From: Streptomyces sp. NRRL S-646
GTDB taxonomy: Bacteria; Actinomycetota; Actinomycetes; Streptomycetales; Streptomycetaceae
Assembly (NCBI RefSeq): GCF_000720765.1
Contig: NZ_JODC01000014.1
Location: 1 to 64,000 of the forward strand
Direction of reading: 5' to 3'
DNA: 64,000 bases
Position numbers and translations under genes: made by a program. Below, piece by piece: positions 1 to 10,225 of the stretch. Below the pieces are notes generated by a model. It had not been told where the DNA came from. It ran no database searches and saw only the letters and a list, made by a program, of their open reading frames with translations. How positions within the stretch are numbered: position 1 is the first letter of the stretch; the number at the start of each line of letters is the position of its first letter.

Positions 1-225
1 CTCGGCGACGTCCACGTGCTCGCAGCCGCCGTAGTAGCGCCGGCCCGGGTAGCCCTCGGCGTACTTGTTGGTCAGCACCGAGCCCTGCGCCTCCATGACG
101 GCGGCCGGGGCGAAGTTCTCCGAGGCGATCATCTCGAGGGTGGACTGCTGACGGTGCAGCTCGGCGTCGACCGCGGCGGCGATGTCCGGGTCGAGCTCGT
201 GCAGGGGCGTGTTCAGTACGGACAT
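1..225 (-). CDS. glyA: Serine hydroxymethyltransferase, N-terminal part (cut by window edge)
   Basis: This is the first 75 codons of a PLP enzyme that interconverts serine and glycine with tetrahydrofolate. The translated start carries the family-typical N-terminal segment with [11 protein letters not shown], followed by a [11 protein letters not shown] segment, both hallmarks of GlyA. The ATG at 225 lies 14 bases after the gcvH stop, so glyA is the distal gene of a gcvT-gcvH-glyA minus-strand operon. The rest of the gene lies left of the window. The context makes sense: the glycine cleavage system and SHMT together convert glycine to serine and charge the one-carbon pool. The glycine riboswitch upstream of gcvT may also control glyA by readthrough. 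Confidence 0.95.
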   Translation of the reverse strand, partial: MSVLNTPLHELDPDIAAAVDAELHRQQSTLEMIASENFAPAAVMEAQGSVLTNKYAEGYPGRRYYGGCEHVDVAE

Positions 226-239
226 GCGTCTACGGCTCC

Positions 240-617
240 TCAGCCGGCGTTCTGGACGGTGTACTCGTCGGCGGAGAGCAGGTCGGCCGGCTCCTCCGTG
301 ACGCGGACCTTGAAGAGCCAACCGCCCTCGAAGGGGGCCGAGTTGACCAGGGACGGGTCGTTCACCACGTCCTCGTTGATCTCCGTGACCTCACCGGTGA
401 CGGGGGAGTACAGGTCGCTGACCGACTTGGTCGACTCCAGCTCGCCGCAGGTCTCGCCCGCGGTCACGGCGGAGCCCACCTCGGGAAGCTGGGCGTAGAC
501 GACATCGCCGAGCGCGTTGGCCGCGAACTCCGTGATGCCGACCGCCGAGACGCCGTCCTCGGCGGCCGACAGCCACTCGTGCTCCTTGCTGTAACGCAGC
601 TGCTGGGGGTTGCTCAT
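240..617 (-). CDS. gcvH: Glycine cleavage system H protein
   Basis: This is a 125-residue lipoyl carrier protein that shuttles the aminomethyl intermediate between the P, T and L components of the glycine cleavage system. The lipoyl-attachment lysine is K64 in the [10 protein letters not shown] motif, the classic H-protein signature, and the length is normal for the family. The ATG at 617 follows a plausible purine-rich ribosome site. The gene lies 128 bases downstream of gcvT and 14 bases upstream of glyA on the same strand. No gcvP gene is present in the window, so the decarboxylase must be elsewhere, as is usual in streptomycetes. Confidence 0.97.
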   Translation of the reverse strand: MSNPQQLRYSKEHEWLSAAEDGVSAVGITEFAANALGDVVYAQLPEVGSAVTAGETCGELESTKSVSDLYSPVTGEVTEINEDVVNDPSLVNSAPFEGGWLFKVRVTEEPADLLSADEYTVQNAG

Positions 618-745
618 GGCCTGAATTCTCCTGTACGCGGTGGAGTGCTGATGAATGGGGGACTGCTGAAAACGCGTGTGAGCAGCGAAAATGTGCGCGG
701 GGTCACGTCAGGGGACAGAGCCCCCCGCCCAGTGTCAGTCAGTGT

Positions 746-1879
<1,134 letters not shown>

Positions 1880-1924
1880 CGGACGATCGTCTCCCAGGGC
1901 GCATGAATGACGGGCGAGGTCGTT

Positions 1925-2136
1925 CCTCCCCATCTGTCATCGGAACCTGAGAGGTTCGCCATGACCACAAGTGTGGCTTCTGGCTTGCACCTTGGGTGGG
2001 ACCACTGTCACAGCGGTCCGCTTTTCAGATGTGCCTCGCCCGCGCGGTAACGGGGCCTGAGAGATTCAAGGGAGGGACTTGCTCCTTCGGCGCCCCAGCG
2101 ATACAGACGTACTGCCGGGGACTCTCCCGCGCGGAT
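1925..2136 (-). promoter_or_regulatory. Tandem glycine riboswitch upstream of gcvT
   Basis: Read on the minus strand, this leader carries two copies of the glycine-aptamer signature. In the first (about 2136-2041) a GGGAGAGTCC arm is followed by GCCGAAGGAGCAA and then AATCTCTCAGGC. In the second (about 2040-1925) the signature is CCCAAGGTGCAAGCC followed by AACCTCTCAGGTTCCG. These conserved blocks and their order match the known glycine riboswitch, which senses glycine cooperatively. It ends about 45 bases before the gcvT start. In Streptomyces, glycine riboswitches are reported to activate the glycine cleavage genes for glycine detoxification. The exact aptamer boundaries were judged by eye. 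Confidence 0.9.
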
Positions 2137-2329
2137 TCAAGCGGCCGGTATGCAGTTGGCGCGCACATCATTGCACGCCTCGTCCGCGTGCGGCAGGGCC
2201 GCATCCGGCACCTCCTTCTGTAACTGGGTTGTGGCCGGAACCGAACGCAACCGCGAGACACCGTGCATTACCTTCCCTTTACAAACGGTGGGGAGAAGCT
2301 TTCCTGACCCCGCAGGAAGGACGATCACG

Positions 2330-2998
2330 GTGAACAGGACCACGGTGTACGCCACGACCTCGGCCGTCGCGCTGCCCAAGCAGCCCGCGGCCCCGGCCAG
2401 GGAGGTGTGCGGCGTCCGGCCGGCCCCCGTGGTCCGCGATCTGCGCGACCGCTCGGGGCACAGCCCGCACGCCCTGCTCTTCGGCCCCCGTGACCTCGTG
2501 GTGATCACCGGCCTGCCCGGCAGCGGCAAGTCCACGCTGATGGAGCGCGCGGTCCGCGGCATCCGCATCGACTCCCAGGACGCCCGCGACCGCTGGGAGG
2601 CCCGCACGCCGCGCTTCCTGCCCTATGCGGTCTACCGGCCCCTCGTCCGCCTCGCCCACTACGCCGGACTGCGCCGCGCCCTGCGCAGCGGCGAAGGGGT
2701 CGTCGTGCACGACTGCGGTACGCAGGCCTGGGTGCGCGGCTGGCTGGCCCGCGAGGCCCGCCGCCGCGGCGGCACCCTGCATCTGCTGCTGCTCGACGTC
2801 ACACCCGGTACGGCCCTGGAGGGGCAGCGCGAGCGCGGCCGCGGCGTCTCGCGCTACGCCTTCCTGCGCCACCGCACGGCAGCGGCCCGGCTGATCCGCG
2901 CGGTGGAGCGGGGAGACCTGCCCGAGGGCGTCGGCTCGGCGGTGCTGCTGGACCGGGACGCGGCGGACGTCCTGCGCAGGATCGGTTTCACGGGCTGA
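2330..2998 (+). CDS. AAA family ATPase / P-loop kinase-like protein
   Basis: This is a 222-residue protein with a clear Walker A motif GLPGSGKST near residue 62. It resembles the small single-domain P-loop proteins (AAA_33/zeta-kinase-like) that phosphorylate a small substrate. The following residues (RGIRIDSQDARDRW) look like the substrate-specifying acidic segment of that group, and an R-rich lid (RERGRGVSRYAFLRH) occurs near the C-terminus. The open frame extends upstream, but I chose the GTG at 2330, which has a GGAAGG ribosome site nine bases before it; the upstream extension overlaps the divergent riboswitch leader. The substrate is unknown. It is transcribed divergently from gcvT. Confidence 0.8.
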   Translation: MNRTTVYATTSAVALPKQPAAPAREVCGVRPAPVVRDLRDRSGHSPHALLFGPRDLVVITGLPGSGKSTLMERAVRGIRIDSQDARDRWEARTPRFLPYAVYRPLVRLAHYAGLRRALRSGEGVVVHDCGTQAWVRGWLAREARRRGGTLHLLLLDVTPGTALEGQRERGRGVSRYAFLRHRTAAARLIRAVERGDLPEGVGSAVLLDRDAADVLRRIGFTG

Positions 2999-3080
2999 CT
3001 GACGGGCCGACCCCTTTGTCCGCTCCACCCGCTAGCCTTTCCAGCCACAGCAGTGGTTCTCAGCAGGCGGTCGGACACAG

Positions 3081-3875
3081 ATGGACTTCCCAACGGATCT
3101 TCCCGCGGACTTTCCCATGCAGGCGCACCCCCATCCGCACGGCGGATGGCCCGGCAACGAGCTGGAGGAGGTGCTGTCGGCCTCCCTCGGCATACCCTCG
3201 GCGGGCGGCCGGATCCTCGAGGTGCTCGGCCGCAGCTTCCTCTGGGTGCCGCTGCCGAACGGCGGCGGCCCGCACAGCGGCCCCCTCGACCTGCCCACAC
3301 TGGAGATCGAGGGCCAGGCATACGTCCCGGTCTTCAGCTCCGAGGAGCAGTTCCGGCAGGTCGTCGGCAACCACATGTCGTACACGGTCACCCCGGCCGT
3401 CGAGTTCGCCCGCGGACTGCCTCCGCAGGTCGGCCTCGCAGTGAACCCGGACGGCGTGGTCGGGATCCCGCTCCCGCCGCCCGCCGTCGCCGAACTCTGC
3501 CGGGTGGGCCGCACCCCGCTGGACGGCCCCGCCTCCGGCGGCCGGGTCAAGCTCTTCGAGCCGGACTGGCAGGACGACCCGATCGACTTCCTCGCCGCCG
3601 CCTCCGCCGAGTTCGCGGAAACAGGCGTCGTCGTCACGGCCCGCCGCTGCCTCGCCGCCATCGAGACGGCGGACCCGGTGATGTTCGTGGGCGTCGAACT
3701 CTCGCAGTTGGAGGGTGACATCAGAGCCCTCCCCCTGGAGGCCCTGGGCAGAGCCATCACCAGGATCCCCACCCAGTGGCCGGTCAACCTGGTCCTCCTG
3801 GATGTGACGGACGACCCCGTGGCGACCTGGATGAGGGAACAGGTTCGCCCTTTCTATACAAGGGATCACTTGTAA
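3081..3875 (+). CDS. SseB-family protein (enhanced serine sensitivity), first copy
   Basis: This 264-residue protein has an N-terminal SseB-type domain (residues about 25-140, with a FLWVPLPNGGG strand and a YVPVFSSEEQF motif) and an SseB C-terminal domain (about 150-264). It ends in a DPVATWMREQVRPFY segment that closely parallels the end of the next gene. SseB was named from E. coli, where extra copies increase serine sensitivity; its biochemical role is unknown. It has no signal peptide or membrane segment, so it should be cytoplasmic. The ATG at 3081 is the natural start. Location beside the glycine/serine operon is suggestive but not proof of a link. Confidence 0.8.
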   Translation: MDFPTDLPADFPMQAHPHPHGGWPGNELEEVLSASLGIPSAGGRILEVLGRSFLWVPLPNGGGPHSGPLDLPTLEIEGQAYVPVFSSEEQFRQVVGNHMSYTVTPAVEFARGLPPQVGLAVNPDGVVGIPLPPPAVAELCRVGRTPLDGPASGGRVKLFEPDWQDDPIDFLAAASAEFAETGVVVTARRCLAAIETADPVMFVGVELSQLEGDIRALPLEALGRAITRIPTQWPVNLVLLDVTDDPVATWMREQVRPFYTRDHL

Positions 3876-4048
3876 GCGCCGTGCAGGGCGGCCGACCAAA
3901 GGTGCGCGGGGCCGTGCCGATCTGCGGTTCTGCCGCGTGAGCGCGACAAGCCACAACGCACCGCACTCGCCGACGCACACCAAGTCCCGGGCCGCTGGGC
4001 GCTTAAGCTGTTGGCATACGCGGGGCAACCACCAGAAGGGGCACACAC

Positions 4049-4843
4049 GTGAGCGCCAGCACCACGACCGGGACGGTCGAGAACATGCTGCGCCAGGTGA
4101 CGCCGGGGCGCTACGACGCCTACGAGGCACTCCTCCGCGCACTCGCGACCCCCGGCTCCGGCCAGGTCTGGATGCTCCTGTGGCACGGCCAGGCGGGCTC
4201 CCCGGACGCCCAGTACGGAAACATGGAGGTCGACGGCTACGGCTACGCCCCGTGCGTCACCTCCGCCCAGGAACTGTCGGCCAGTGGCTGGAACAGGTCG
4301 TACGAGGTGGTCGACGGGCTGGACGTCGCCCGGACCCTGTACCCCGACCACTTCGGCCTCTGGCTCAACCCGCACGCCCCGGGCGGCGGCGTGGGCATCC
4401 CGTGGCTGGACCTCCGCCGTATCGCCACCGGTCTGGAGCGTCAGGCGGCCGGTCCGCTGCGGATGTCGGAACCCGCGATCGAGATCTCGCAGTTCTACGC
4501 CCTGCTCGCGCAGAAGGCCCACCGCACCCCGGCCGTCCGCTCGCTGCGCCGCGCCTGGGTGCAGCCGGCGCTCGGGGCGCCGTACCTCGCCATCGGCCTT
4601 GACGTGTACGACACCAGCCCGCCCGCGGTGGACTCGGTGCGGGCGATGATGCAGCAGTCCATCGGCGCCGTCCCGGACGGACTGCCGGTGTCGACGGTGG
4701 CGATGTCGGACGAGTACGACCCCGTCGCGCTGTGGATGCGCGCGAGCGCCCGCCCCTTCTACGACCGCGAGGCCCACGCGGCCGCCCCGGCCCAGGCCCC
4801 GGCGGCCGGGTACGGCTACCCGCCGGTGCATGGCGGATACTGA
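4049..4843 (+). CDS. SseB C-terminal domain protein, second copy
   Basis: This 264-residue cytoplasmic protein starts with a GTG preceded by an AGAAGGGG ribosome site. The C-terminal half (about 150-250) matches the previous gene in layout, including the shared closing motif DEYDPVALWMRASARPFYDRE. The N-terminal half (GRYDAYEALLRALATPGSGQVWMLLWHGQ) has an SseB-like strand pattern but differs in sequence, so the pair looks like an old duplication. The last residues are rich in Ala, Pro, Gly and Tyr and look disordered. It lies 173 bases after its paralogue on the same strand. Its function is unknown. Confidence 0.75.
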   Translation: MSASTTTGTVENMLRQVTPGRYDAYEALLRALATPGSGQVWMLLWHGQAGSPDAQYGNMEVDGYGYAPCVTSAQELSASGWNRSYEVVDGLDVARTLYPDHFGLWLNPHAPGGGVGIPWLDLRRIATGLERQAAGPLRMSEPAIEISQFYALLAQKAHRTPAVRSLRRAWVQPALGAPYLAIGLDVYDTSPPAVDSVRAMMQQSIGAVPDGLPVSTVAMSDEYDPVALWMRASARPFYDREAHAAAPAQAPAAGYGYPPVHGGY

Positions 4844-5153
4844 GACGAAGGTCTGGTCCGTACCAGGCCGAGAGTCTGTCTGCGCGCGTAGATAGGGCCG
4901 GAAGATCCGCTGACGCGGAGAATGTCCAAAATGATCCCTGTCCGGCCGCCGTTACCCGCTGTCCGGATAACGGAACCCTCCAGCCCGCATCACGTTTACG
5001 CATCCTTTCACCGCCAAGTCTGGCAACAGATCGCCAAAGCGTTGAAGACTCCCGGTCCAGGGGGGTTCGCCCCCGTGTACGACGGACTGATCACGCCGCC
5101 ACCGCGGCAAAAGTGCGGGCCGGCCACCGCCGGTTGAGAGGGGTCCCTGCCAG
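4844..5153. other. Intergenic leader of the peptide ABC transporter operon
   Basis: These 310 bases separate the second SseB-like gene from the transporter operon. Local AT content is higher than in the flanking genes around 4985-5045, which fits promoter DNA, and a GAGAGGGG ribosome site precedes the ATG at 5154. I see no convincing small gene, RNA motif or strong terminator in it. Confidence 0.5.
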
Positions 5154-6161
5154 ATGACGGCACCATTGCACGAGCCGACCGCAGAAGCGGCCCCGAGCGC
5201 GGCCGAAGAAGCGGCGGTCGCCACCGCCGGCGAGAAGGCCGTACAGGGGCGTTCCCTGGGCCGGATCGCCTGGGAGCGCCTGAAGAGGGACAAACTCGCC
5301 CTCACGGGCGGCATCGTCGTGCTCGTACTCGTCGTGGTGGCGCTGCTCGCACCGGTGATCACCAGCCTCTACGGGCAGGACCCCGACGTCTACCACGAGA
5401 GCCTGATCGACCCGCTGTTCAGCACTCCCAAGGGGTCGCTCGGCGGCATCAGCGGCGACCACTGGCTGGGCGTCGAGCCGGTCAACGGCCGCGACATCTT
5501 CGCCCGCATCCTCTACGGGGCCCGGATCTCGCTCCTGGTCGGCTTCCTGTCCGCGATCGTCGCCGTCGTGCTCGGCACGATCCTCGGCATCCTGGCCGGC
5601 TTCTTCGGCGGCTGGGTCGACTCGGTCATCAGCCGCGTCATGGACGGCCTGCTGGCCTTCCCGCAGTTGCTCTTCATCATCGCGCTGGTCTCCGTCATGC
5701 CGAACGAGATGCTCGGCCTGAGCGGCTCCAGCGTGCGTGTGTTCGTGATGATCCTGGTCATCGGCTTCTTCGGCTGGCCCTACATCGGACGCGTGGTGCG
5801 CGGCCAGACCCTCTCGCTGCGCGAGCGCGAGTACGTCGAGGCTGCCCGCTCGCTGGGCGCCGGGCGGTTCTACATCCTGTTCAAGGAACTGCTGCCCAAC
5901 CTCGTCGCCCCGATCATCGTCTACACGACGATGATGATCCCCACCAACATCCTCACCGAGGCGGCACTCAGCTTCCTGGGCGTGGGCGTCAAGCCCCCCA
6001 CGTCCTCCTGGGGGCAGATGCTCTCCACCGCGATCGACTACTACGACTCGGACCCCATGTACATGGTCGTCCCCGGCGTGGCGATCTTCATCACCGTTCT
6101 GGCCTTCAACCTCTTCGGCGACGGCGTGCGGGACGCGCTCGACCCGAAGGGATCACGCTGA
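5154..6161 (+). CDS. Peptide/nickel-type ABC transporter permease (DppC/OppC family)
   Basis: This 335-residue inner-membrane permease has an N-terminal hydrophobic segment (about 43-65) preceded by the RIAWERLKRDKLALTGG motif typical of the OppC N-terminal domain. The binding-protein-dependent transport domain follows (about 125-330), with an EAA loop readable as EYVEAARSLGAGRFYILFKELLPN. It is the first gene of the five-gene importer. Unusually, the binding protein and second permease follow it rather than precede it. The first 30 residues are an Ala/Glu-rich cytoplasmic tail. The substrate is probably peptides but cannot be read from sequence. Confidence 0.92.
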   Translation: MTAPLHEPTAEAAPSAAEEAAVATAGEKAVQGRSLGRIAWERLKRDKLALTGGIVVLVLVVVALLAPVITSLYGQDPDVYHESLIDPLFSTPKGSLGGISGDHWLGVEPVNGRDIFARILYGARISLLVGFLSAIVAVVLGTILGILAGFFGGWVDSVISRVMDGLLAFPQLLFIIALVSVMPNEMLGLSGSSVRVFVMILVIGFFGWPYIGRVVRGQTLSLREREYVEAARSLGAGRFYILFKELLPNLVAPIIVYTTMMIPTNILTEAALSFLGVGVKPPTSSWGQMLSTAIDYYDSDPMYMVVPGVAIFITVLAFNLFGDGVRDALDPKGSR

Positions 6162-6231
6162 ACTGCCGTACCCCAAGCGTCCCGTGAGTACTCCCACGGG
6201 GTCTCTCATCAAAACCGGAGGATCCGAGATC

Positions 6232-8022
6232 GTGACTACCCAACGCACCTCAGGGCGGCGTAAGCAGGCGTTGGCCGCTGCTGCTGCGGTCGCCGGCATG
6301 CTGACCATGGCGGCGTGCGGCGGCAGCAGCGACAGCGGCGGTTCGAAGTCGGGTGCGGCCGGCTTCGACGCGGCGAACAACAAGGTCGCCCAGGCCGATC
6401 AGGTCAAGAAGGGCGGCACGCTGAAGTTCGTCACCGCCCAGGACGCCGACTCGTGGGACACCACGCGCGGTTACTACGGCTTCATGTGGGACTTCTCGCG
6501 CTACTACAGCCGTCAGCTGCTCACGTACAAGACCGAGCCGGGCGCCAAGGGCGCAGAGGTCACTCCCGACCTCGCCACGGACGAGGGCCAGGTCTCGGGC
6601 GACGGCAAGACGTACACCTTCCACCTGCGTGACGGGATCACGTGGGAGGACGGCAAGGCCATCACCTCCCAGGACATCAAGTACGGCATCGAGCGCGTCT
6701 GGGCGCAGGACGTGCTGTCCGGCGGTCCGATCTACCTGCAGCAGATGCTCGACCCCAAGGGCACCTACAAGGGTCCGTACAAGGACACCTCCAAGGACAA
6801 GCTCGGCCTGAAGGCGATCGACACGCCCGACGCCAAGACGATCGTCTTCCACCTGCCCAAGCCGAACTCGGACTTCAAGCAGGTGCTGGCGATGGTCACG
6901 GCCTCGCCGGTCCGCCAGGACATGGACACCAAGTCCAAGTACGGCCTGAAGCCGTTCTCCTCCGGCCCGTACAAGTTCCAGTCGTACAGCCCGGGCAAGT
7001 CGCTGGTGCTGGTGCGCAACACCAACTGGAAGGCGTCCTCGGACCCGATCCGCAAGGCGTACCCGGACAAGATCACTCTGGACATCTCCACCAACCAGAG
7101 CGACATGGACCAGCGTCTGATCAACGGCGACTACGACATCGACGCCAGCCAGACGGGCCTGGGCCCGCAGGGCCGCACCATCGCCCTGAAGCAGCACAAG
7201 GACAACCTGGACAACCCGGTCTCCGGCTTCATCCGCTACGCGGTCTTCCCGCAGAGCGTCAAGCCGTTCGACAACATCGACTGCCGCAAGGCCGTCATCT
7301 ACGCCGCCGACCACGTGTCGCTGCAGACCGCCCGCGGTGGCCCGATCGCCGGTGGTGACATCGGCACGAACATGCTCCCGCCGTCGATCCCCGGTGGCGA
7401 GGGCCAGAAGTACGACCCGTACAAGATCGCCGGTGCCAACAAGAACGGCAACGACGCCCTGGCCAAGCAGGCGCTGAAGGCCTGTGGCCAGCCGAACGGC
7501 TTCAAGACCACCATCGCCGTCCGCAACAACAAGTCGCAGGAGGTGGCCACGGCCACGTCCCTGCAGGCGGCGCTGAAGAAGGTCGGCATCCAGGCCGACA
7601 TCTACCAGTACGACGGCTCGCAGAGCGCCGGCATCATCGGCTCCCCGTCGAACGTGGCGAAGAAGAAGCTCGGCATCATCATCATGGGCTGGGGCCCGGA
7701 CTTCCCGACCGTCCAGGGCTACGGCATCCCGCTGTGGAGCAGCAACTACATCCTGCAGAGCGGTAACAACAACTACGCTCTGATCAAGGACAAGACGATC
7801 GACGGTCTGTTCGACCAGTACAACGGCGAACTGAACGAGGCGAAGAAGACGCAGATCGCCACGGAGATCAACCACAAGGTGAGCGACGGCGCGTACTACC
7901 TGCCCTTCACCTTCGAGCGGCTCCTGAACTGGCGTTCCTCGCGGATCGGCAACGTGTACACGACGAACGCGTACAGCGGCTACTACGACTTCGTCAACAT
8001 CGGTCTGAAGTCCTCGAAGTAA
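6232..8022 (+). CDS. ABC transporter substrate-binding lipoprotein (SBP family 5)
   Basis: This 596-residue secreted lipoprotein has an N-terminal RRKQALAAAAAVAG segment, hydrophobic core and lipobox ending MAACGG, so it should be anchored to the outer face of the membrane. The body fits the peptide/nickel-binding family 5 fold, including KYTFHLRDGI-like and LPFTF segments near the expected places; length is normal. I chose the GTG at 6232, which has a GGAGG site ten bases upstream and gives a compact signal peptide, rather than the in-frame GTG at 6184. It supplies substrate to the flanking permeases. A strong stem-loop lies just after its stop. Confidence 0.93.
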   Translation: MTTQRTSGRRKQALAAAAAVAGMLTMAACGGSSDSGGSKSGAAGFDAANNKVAQADQVKKGGTLKFVTAQDADSWDTTRGYYGFMWDFSRYYSRQLLTYKTEPGAKGAEVTPDLATDEGQVSGDGKTYTFHLRDGITWEDGKAITSQDIKYGIERVWAQDVLSGGPIYLQQMLDPKGTYKGPYKDTSKDKLGLKAIDTPDAKTIVFHLPKPNSDFKQVLAMVTASPVRQDMDTKSKYGLKPFSSGPYKFQSYSPGKSLVLVRNTNWKASSDPIRKAYPDKITLDISTNQSDMDQRLINGDYDIDASQTGLGPQGRTIALKQHKDNLDNPVSGFIRYAVFPQSVKPFDNIDCRKAVIYAADHVSLQTARGGPIAGGDIGTNMLPPSIPGGEGQKYDPYKIAGANKNGNDALAKQALKACGQPNGFKTTIAVRNNKSQEVATATSLQAALKKVGIQADIYQYDGSQSAGIIGSPSNVAKKKLGIIIMGWGPDFPTVQGYGIPLWSSNYILQSGNNNYALIKDKTIDGLFDQYNGELNEAKKTQIATEINHKVSDGAYYLPFTFERLLNWRSSRIGNVYTTNAYSGYYDFVNIGLKSSK

Positions 8023-8071
8023 TCCCGGCACACCCGCCGTACGGCACGAAAGGCAGGTGAAGGCCGGCGCG

Positions 8072-8117
8072 GCGGGACCGCGGGCCCCGGATGACCTCCG
8101 GTGGCCCGCGGCCCCGC
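8072..8117 (+). repeat. Strong intercistronic hairpin between binding-protein and permease genes
   Basis: Arms at 8072-8086 and 8103-8117 are inverted copies over 15 bases with one mismatch, and a further CCGG/CCGG pair continues inward, leaving a 7-base loop at 8091-8097. There is no T-tract, so it is not a standard terminator. Its position after the binding-protein gene is typical of RNA stems that stabilise the upstream transcript or reduce downstream transcription. It also contains the first possible ATG of the next gene in its loop. Confidence 0.75.
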
Positions 8118-8132
8118 GGCGGGCCGTTAGCT

Positions 8133-9131
8133 GTGCTCGCTTACCTCCTCAGGCGGCTCTTCGCCGCCGCAGTGATGCTGATGGTCATCATCCTGGTGGT
8201 CTTCAGCATCTTCTTCCTCGTCCCCAAGTGGGCGGGCGTGGACATCGCCACGAGCTTCGTGGGCAAGCAGGCCGACCCCGCAGCAGTGGAAGCGGTGCGG
8301 ACGAAGCTGGGTCTGAGCGACCCGATCTTCATCCAGGTATGGCACTTCTTCAAGGGCATCTTCGTGGGCCGCACCTACGCGGCCGGCGGCGACATCACCC
8401 ACTGCTCCGCGCCGTGCTTCGGCTACTCCTTCCGCAGCGAACAGGCCGTCTGGCCGGTGCTGACCGACCGCTTCCCGGTGACCCTGGGTCTCGCGCTCGG
8501 TGCCGCCGTACTGTGGCTGGTCTTCGGTATCGCGGCGGGTGTGCTGGCCGCGCTGAAGCGGGGCAGCCTGTGGGACCGCAGCGCGATGGTCGTCGCGCTC
8601 AGCGGTGTCTCCCTCCCCATCTACTTCACCGGTCTGCTCAGCGTCGCGATCTTCGACATCGGGCTGCACTGGATCGACGCTCAGTACGTGCCCTTCAGCC
8701 AGGACCCCGCCCGCTGGTTCGAGAGCATGCTCCTGCCCTGGATCACCCTCGCGTTCCTCTACGCGGCGATGTACGCCCGGATCACCCGCGCCAACATGCT
8801 GGAGATCCTCGGCGAGGACTACATCCGCACGGCGCGCGCGAAGGGCCTCAAGGAACAGGTCGTCATCGGCAAGCACGCCATGCGCTCCACGATGACGCCC
8901 ATCCTGACCATGCTCGGCATGGACCTCGGCGCCCTCATCGGCGGCGCGATCCTGACCGAGACGACGTTCAGCCTGCCGGGCCTCGGCCAGGCGGTGCTGA
9001 CCGCCATCAAGAACCAGGACCTGCCCATCATTCTGGGCGTCACCCTGATCACTTCTCTCGCGGTGCTGATCGCCAACCTCGTGGTGGACGTCCTGTACGC
9101 CGTGATCGACCCCCGAGTGAGGCTCGCATGA
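8133..9131 (+). CDS. Peptide/nickel-type ABC transporter permease (DppB/OppB family)
   Basis: This 332-residue integral membrane protein begins with the LAYLLRRLFAA segment typical of OppB-type permeases and has about six membrane spans. An EAA-type loop reads DYIRTARAKGLKEQVVIGKHAMR. I chose the GTG at 8133, which starts exactly at the family N-terminus; an in-frame ATG at 8091 sits in the loop of a strong hairpin and would add 14 unrelated residues. The stop overlaps the next gene's ATG in an ATGA quartet, so translation is probably coupled. It pairs with the permease at 5154 to form the channel. Confidence 0.9.
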   Translation: MLAYLLRRLFAAAVMLMVIILVVFSIFFLVPKWAGVDIATSFVGKQADPAAVEAVRTKLGLSDPIFIQVWHFFKGIFVGRTYAAGGDITHCSAPCFGYSFRSEQAVWPVLTDRFPVTLGLALGAAVLWLVFGIAAGVLAALKRGSLWDRSAMVVALSGVSLPIYFTGLLSVAIFDIGLHWIDAQYVPFSQDPARWFESMLLPWITLAFLYAAMYARITRANMLEILGEDYIRTARAKGLKEQVVIGKHAMRSTMTPILTMLGMDLGALIGGAILTETTFSLPGLGQAVLTAIKNQDLPIILGVTLITSLAVLIANLVVDVLYAVIDPRVRLA

Positions 9132-10225
9132 CGGAACTGAGCAAGAGCGGAGCGGCCGTGGGCGAGCCCACGGGCACCTCGCCCGCCCCGACCTCCTTCC
9201 TGGAAGTGCGCGACCTGAAGGTGCACTTCCCGACCGACGACGGCCTGGTCAAGTCCGTCGACGGGCTCTCCTTCAAGCTGGAGAAGGGCAAGACCCTCGG
9301 CATCGTGGGCGAGTCGGGTTCCGGCAAGTCGGTGACCTCGCTCGGCATCATGGGTCTGCACACGGCCGGCCAGTACGGCAAGCGCAAGGCGCAGATCTCC
9401 GGTGAGATCTGGCTGGACGGCACCGAGCTGCTCAGCGCCGACCCGGACGAGGTGCGCAAGCTGCGCGGCCGTCAGATGGCGATGATCTTCCAGGACCCGC
9501 TGTCCGCGCTGCACCCGTACTACACGATCGGCCACCAGATCGTGGAGGCGTACCGCATCCACCACGACGTCGACAAGAAGACCGCGAAGAAGCGCGCGGT
9601 CGAGATGCTCGACCGGGTGGGCATCCCGCAGCCGGACAAGCGGGTGGACAGCTACCCGCACGAGTTCTCCGGCGGTATGCGCCAGCGCGCGATGATCGCG
9701 ATGTCGCTGGTCAACAACCCCGAGCTGCTGATCGCGGACGAGCCGACGACCGCCCTGGACGTGACCGTCCAGGCGCAGATCCTCGACCTGATCCGGGATC
9801 TGCAGAAGGAGTTCGGCTCCGCGGTCATCATCATCACCCACGACCTGGGCGTCGTCGCCGAGCTCGCCGACGACATCCTGGTGATGTACGGCGGCCGCTG
9901 CGTGGAGCGGGGCCCGGCCGACAAGGTGTTCTACGAGCCCCGCCACCCCTACACCTGGGGCCTGCTCGGCTCGATGCCGCGTCTGGACCGGGAGCAGCAG
10001 GAGCGCCTGATCCCGGTCAAGGGCTCCCCGCCCTCCCTGATCAACGTCCCGTCCGGCTGCGCCTTCAACCCGCGCTGCCCGTACGCCGACGTCCCGAAGG
10101 ACAACGTCACCCGCACGGTCCGCCCCGAGCTGACCGAAGTCGGCAGCCAGCACTGGGCCGCCTGCCACATGACGCAGGAGCAGCGGGAGCGTATCTGGAC
10201 CGAAGAGATTGCGCCGAAGCTGTGA
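9128..10225 (+). CDS. Oligopeptide ABC transporter ATP-binding protein (OppD/DppD type)
   Basis: This 365-residue ATPase shows Walker A GESGSGKS, signature SGGMRQR and Walker [15 protein letters not shown]-terminal oligopeptide/dipeptide domain carries the cysteine-containing stretch [12 protein letters not shown] with a later AACHMT, a feature of OppD/OppF proteins that in some relatives binds an iron-sulfur cluster. It starts at an ATG overlapping the permease stop by four bases and ends in a GTGA overlap with the next ATPase. The first 25 residues are a low-complexity extension before the [11 protein letters not shown] strand. It acts at the cytoplasmic face as a heterodimer with the next gene product. 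Confidence 0.95.
   Translation: MTELSKSGAAVGEPTGTSPAPTSFLEVRDLKVHFPTDDGLVKSVDGLSFKLEKGKTLGIVGESGSGKSVTSLGIMGLHTAGQYGKRKAQISGEIWLDGTELLSADPDEVRKLRGRQMAMIFQDPLSALHPYYTIGHQIVEAYRIHHDVDKKTAKKRAVEMLDRVGIPQPDKRVDSYPHEFSGGMRQRAMIAMSLVNNPELLIADEPTTALDVTVQAQILDLIRDLQKEFGSAVIIITHDLGVVAELADDILVMYGGRCVERGPADKVFYEPRHPYTWGLLGSMPRLDREQQERLIPVKGSPPSLINVPSGCAFNPRCPYADVPKDNVTRTVRPELTEVGSQHWAACHMTQEQRERIWTEEIAPKL

Noticed and set aside
6250..8031. Minus-strand open frame of nearly 600 codons opposite the binding-protein gene
   Set aside because: Its composition is the Val/Asp/Gly/Arg pattern of antisense frames, and the plus strand encodes a clear lipoprotein.
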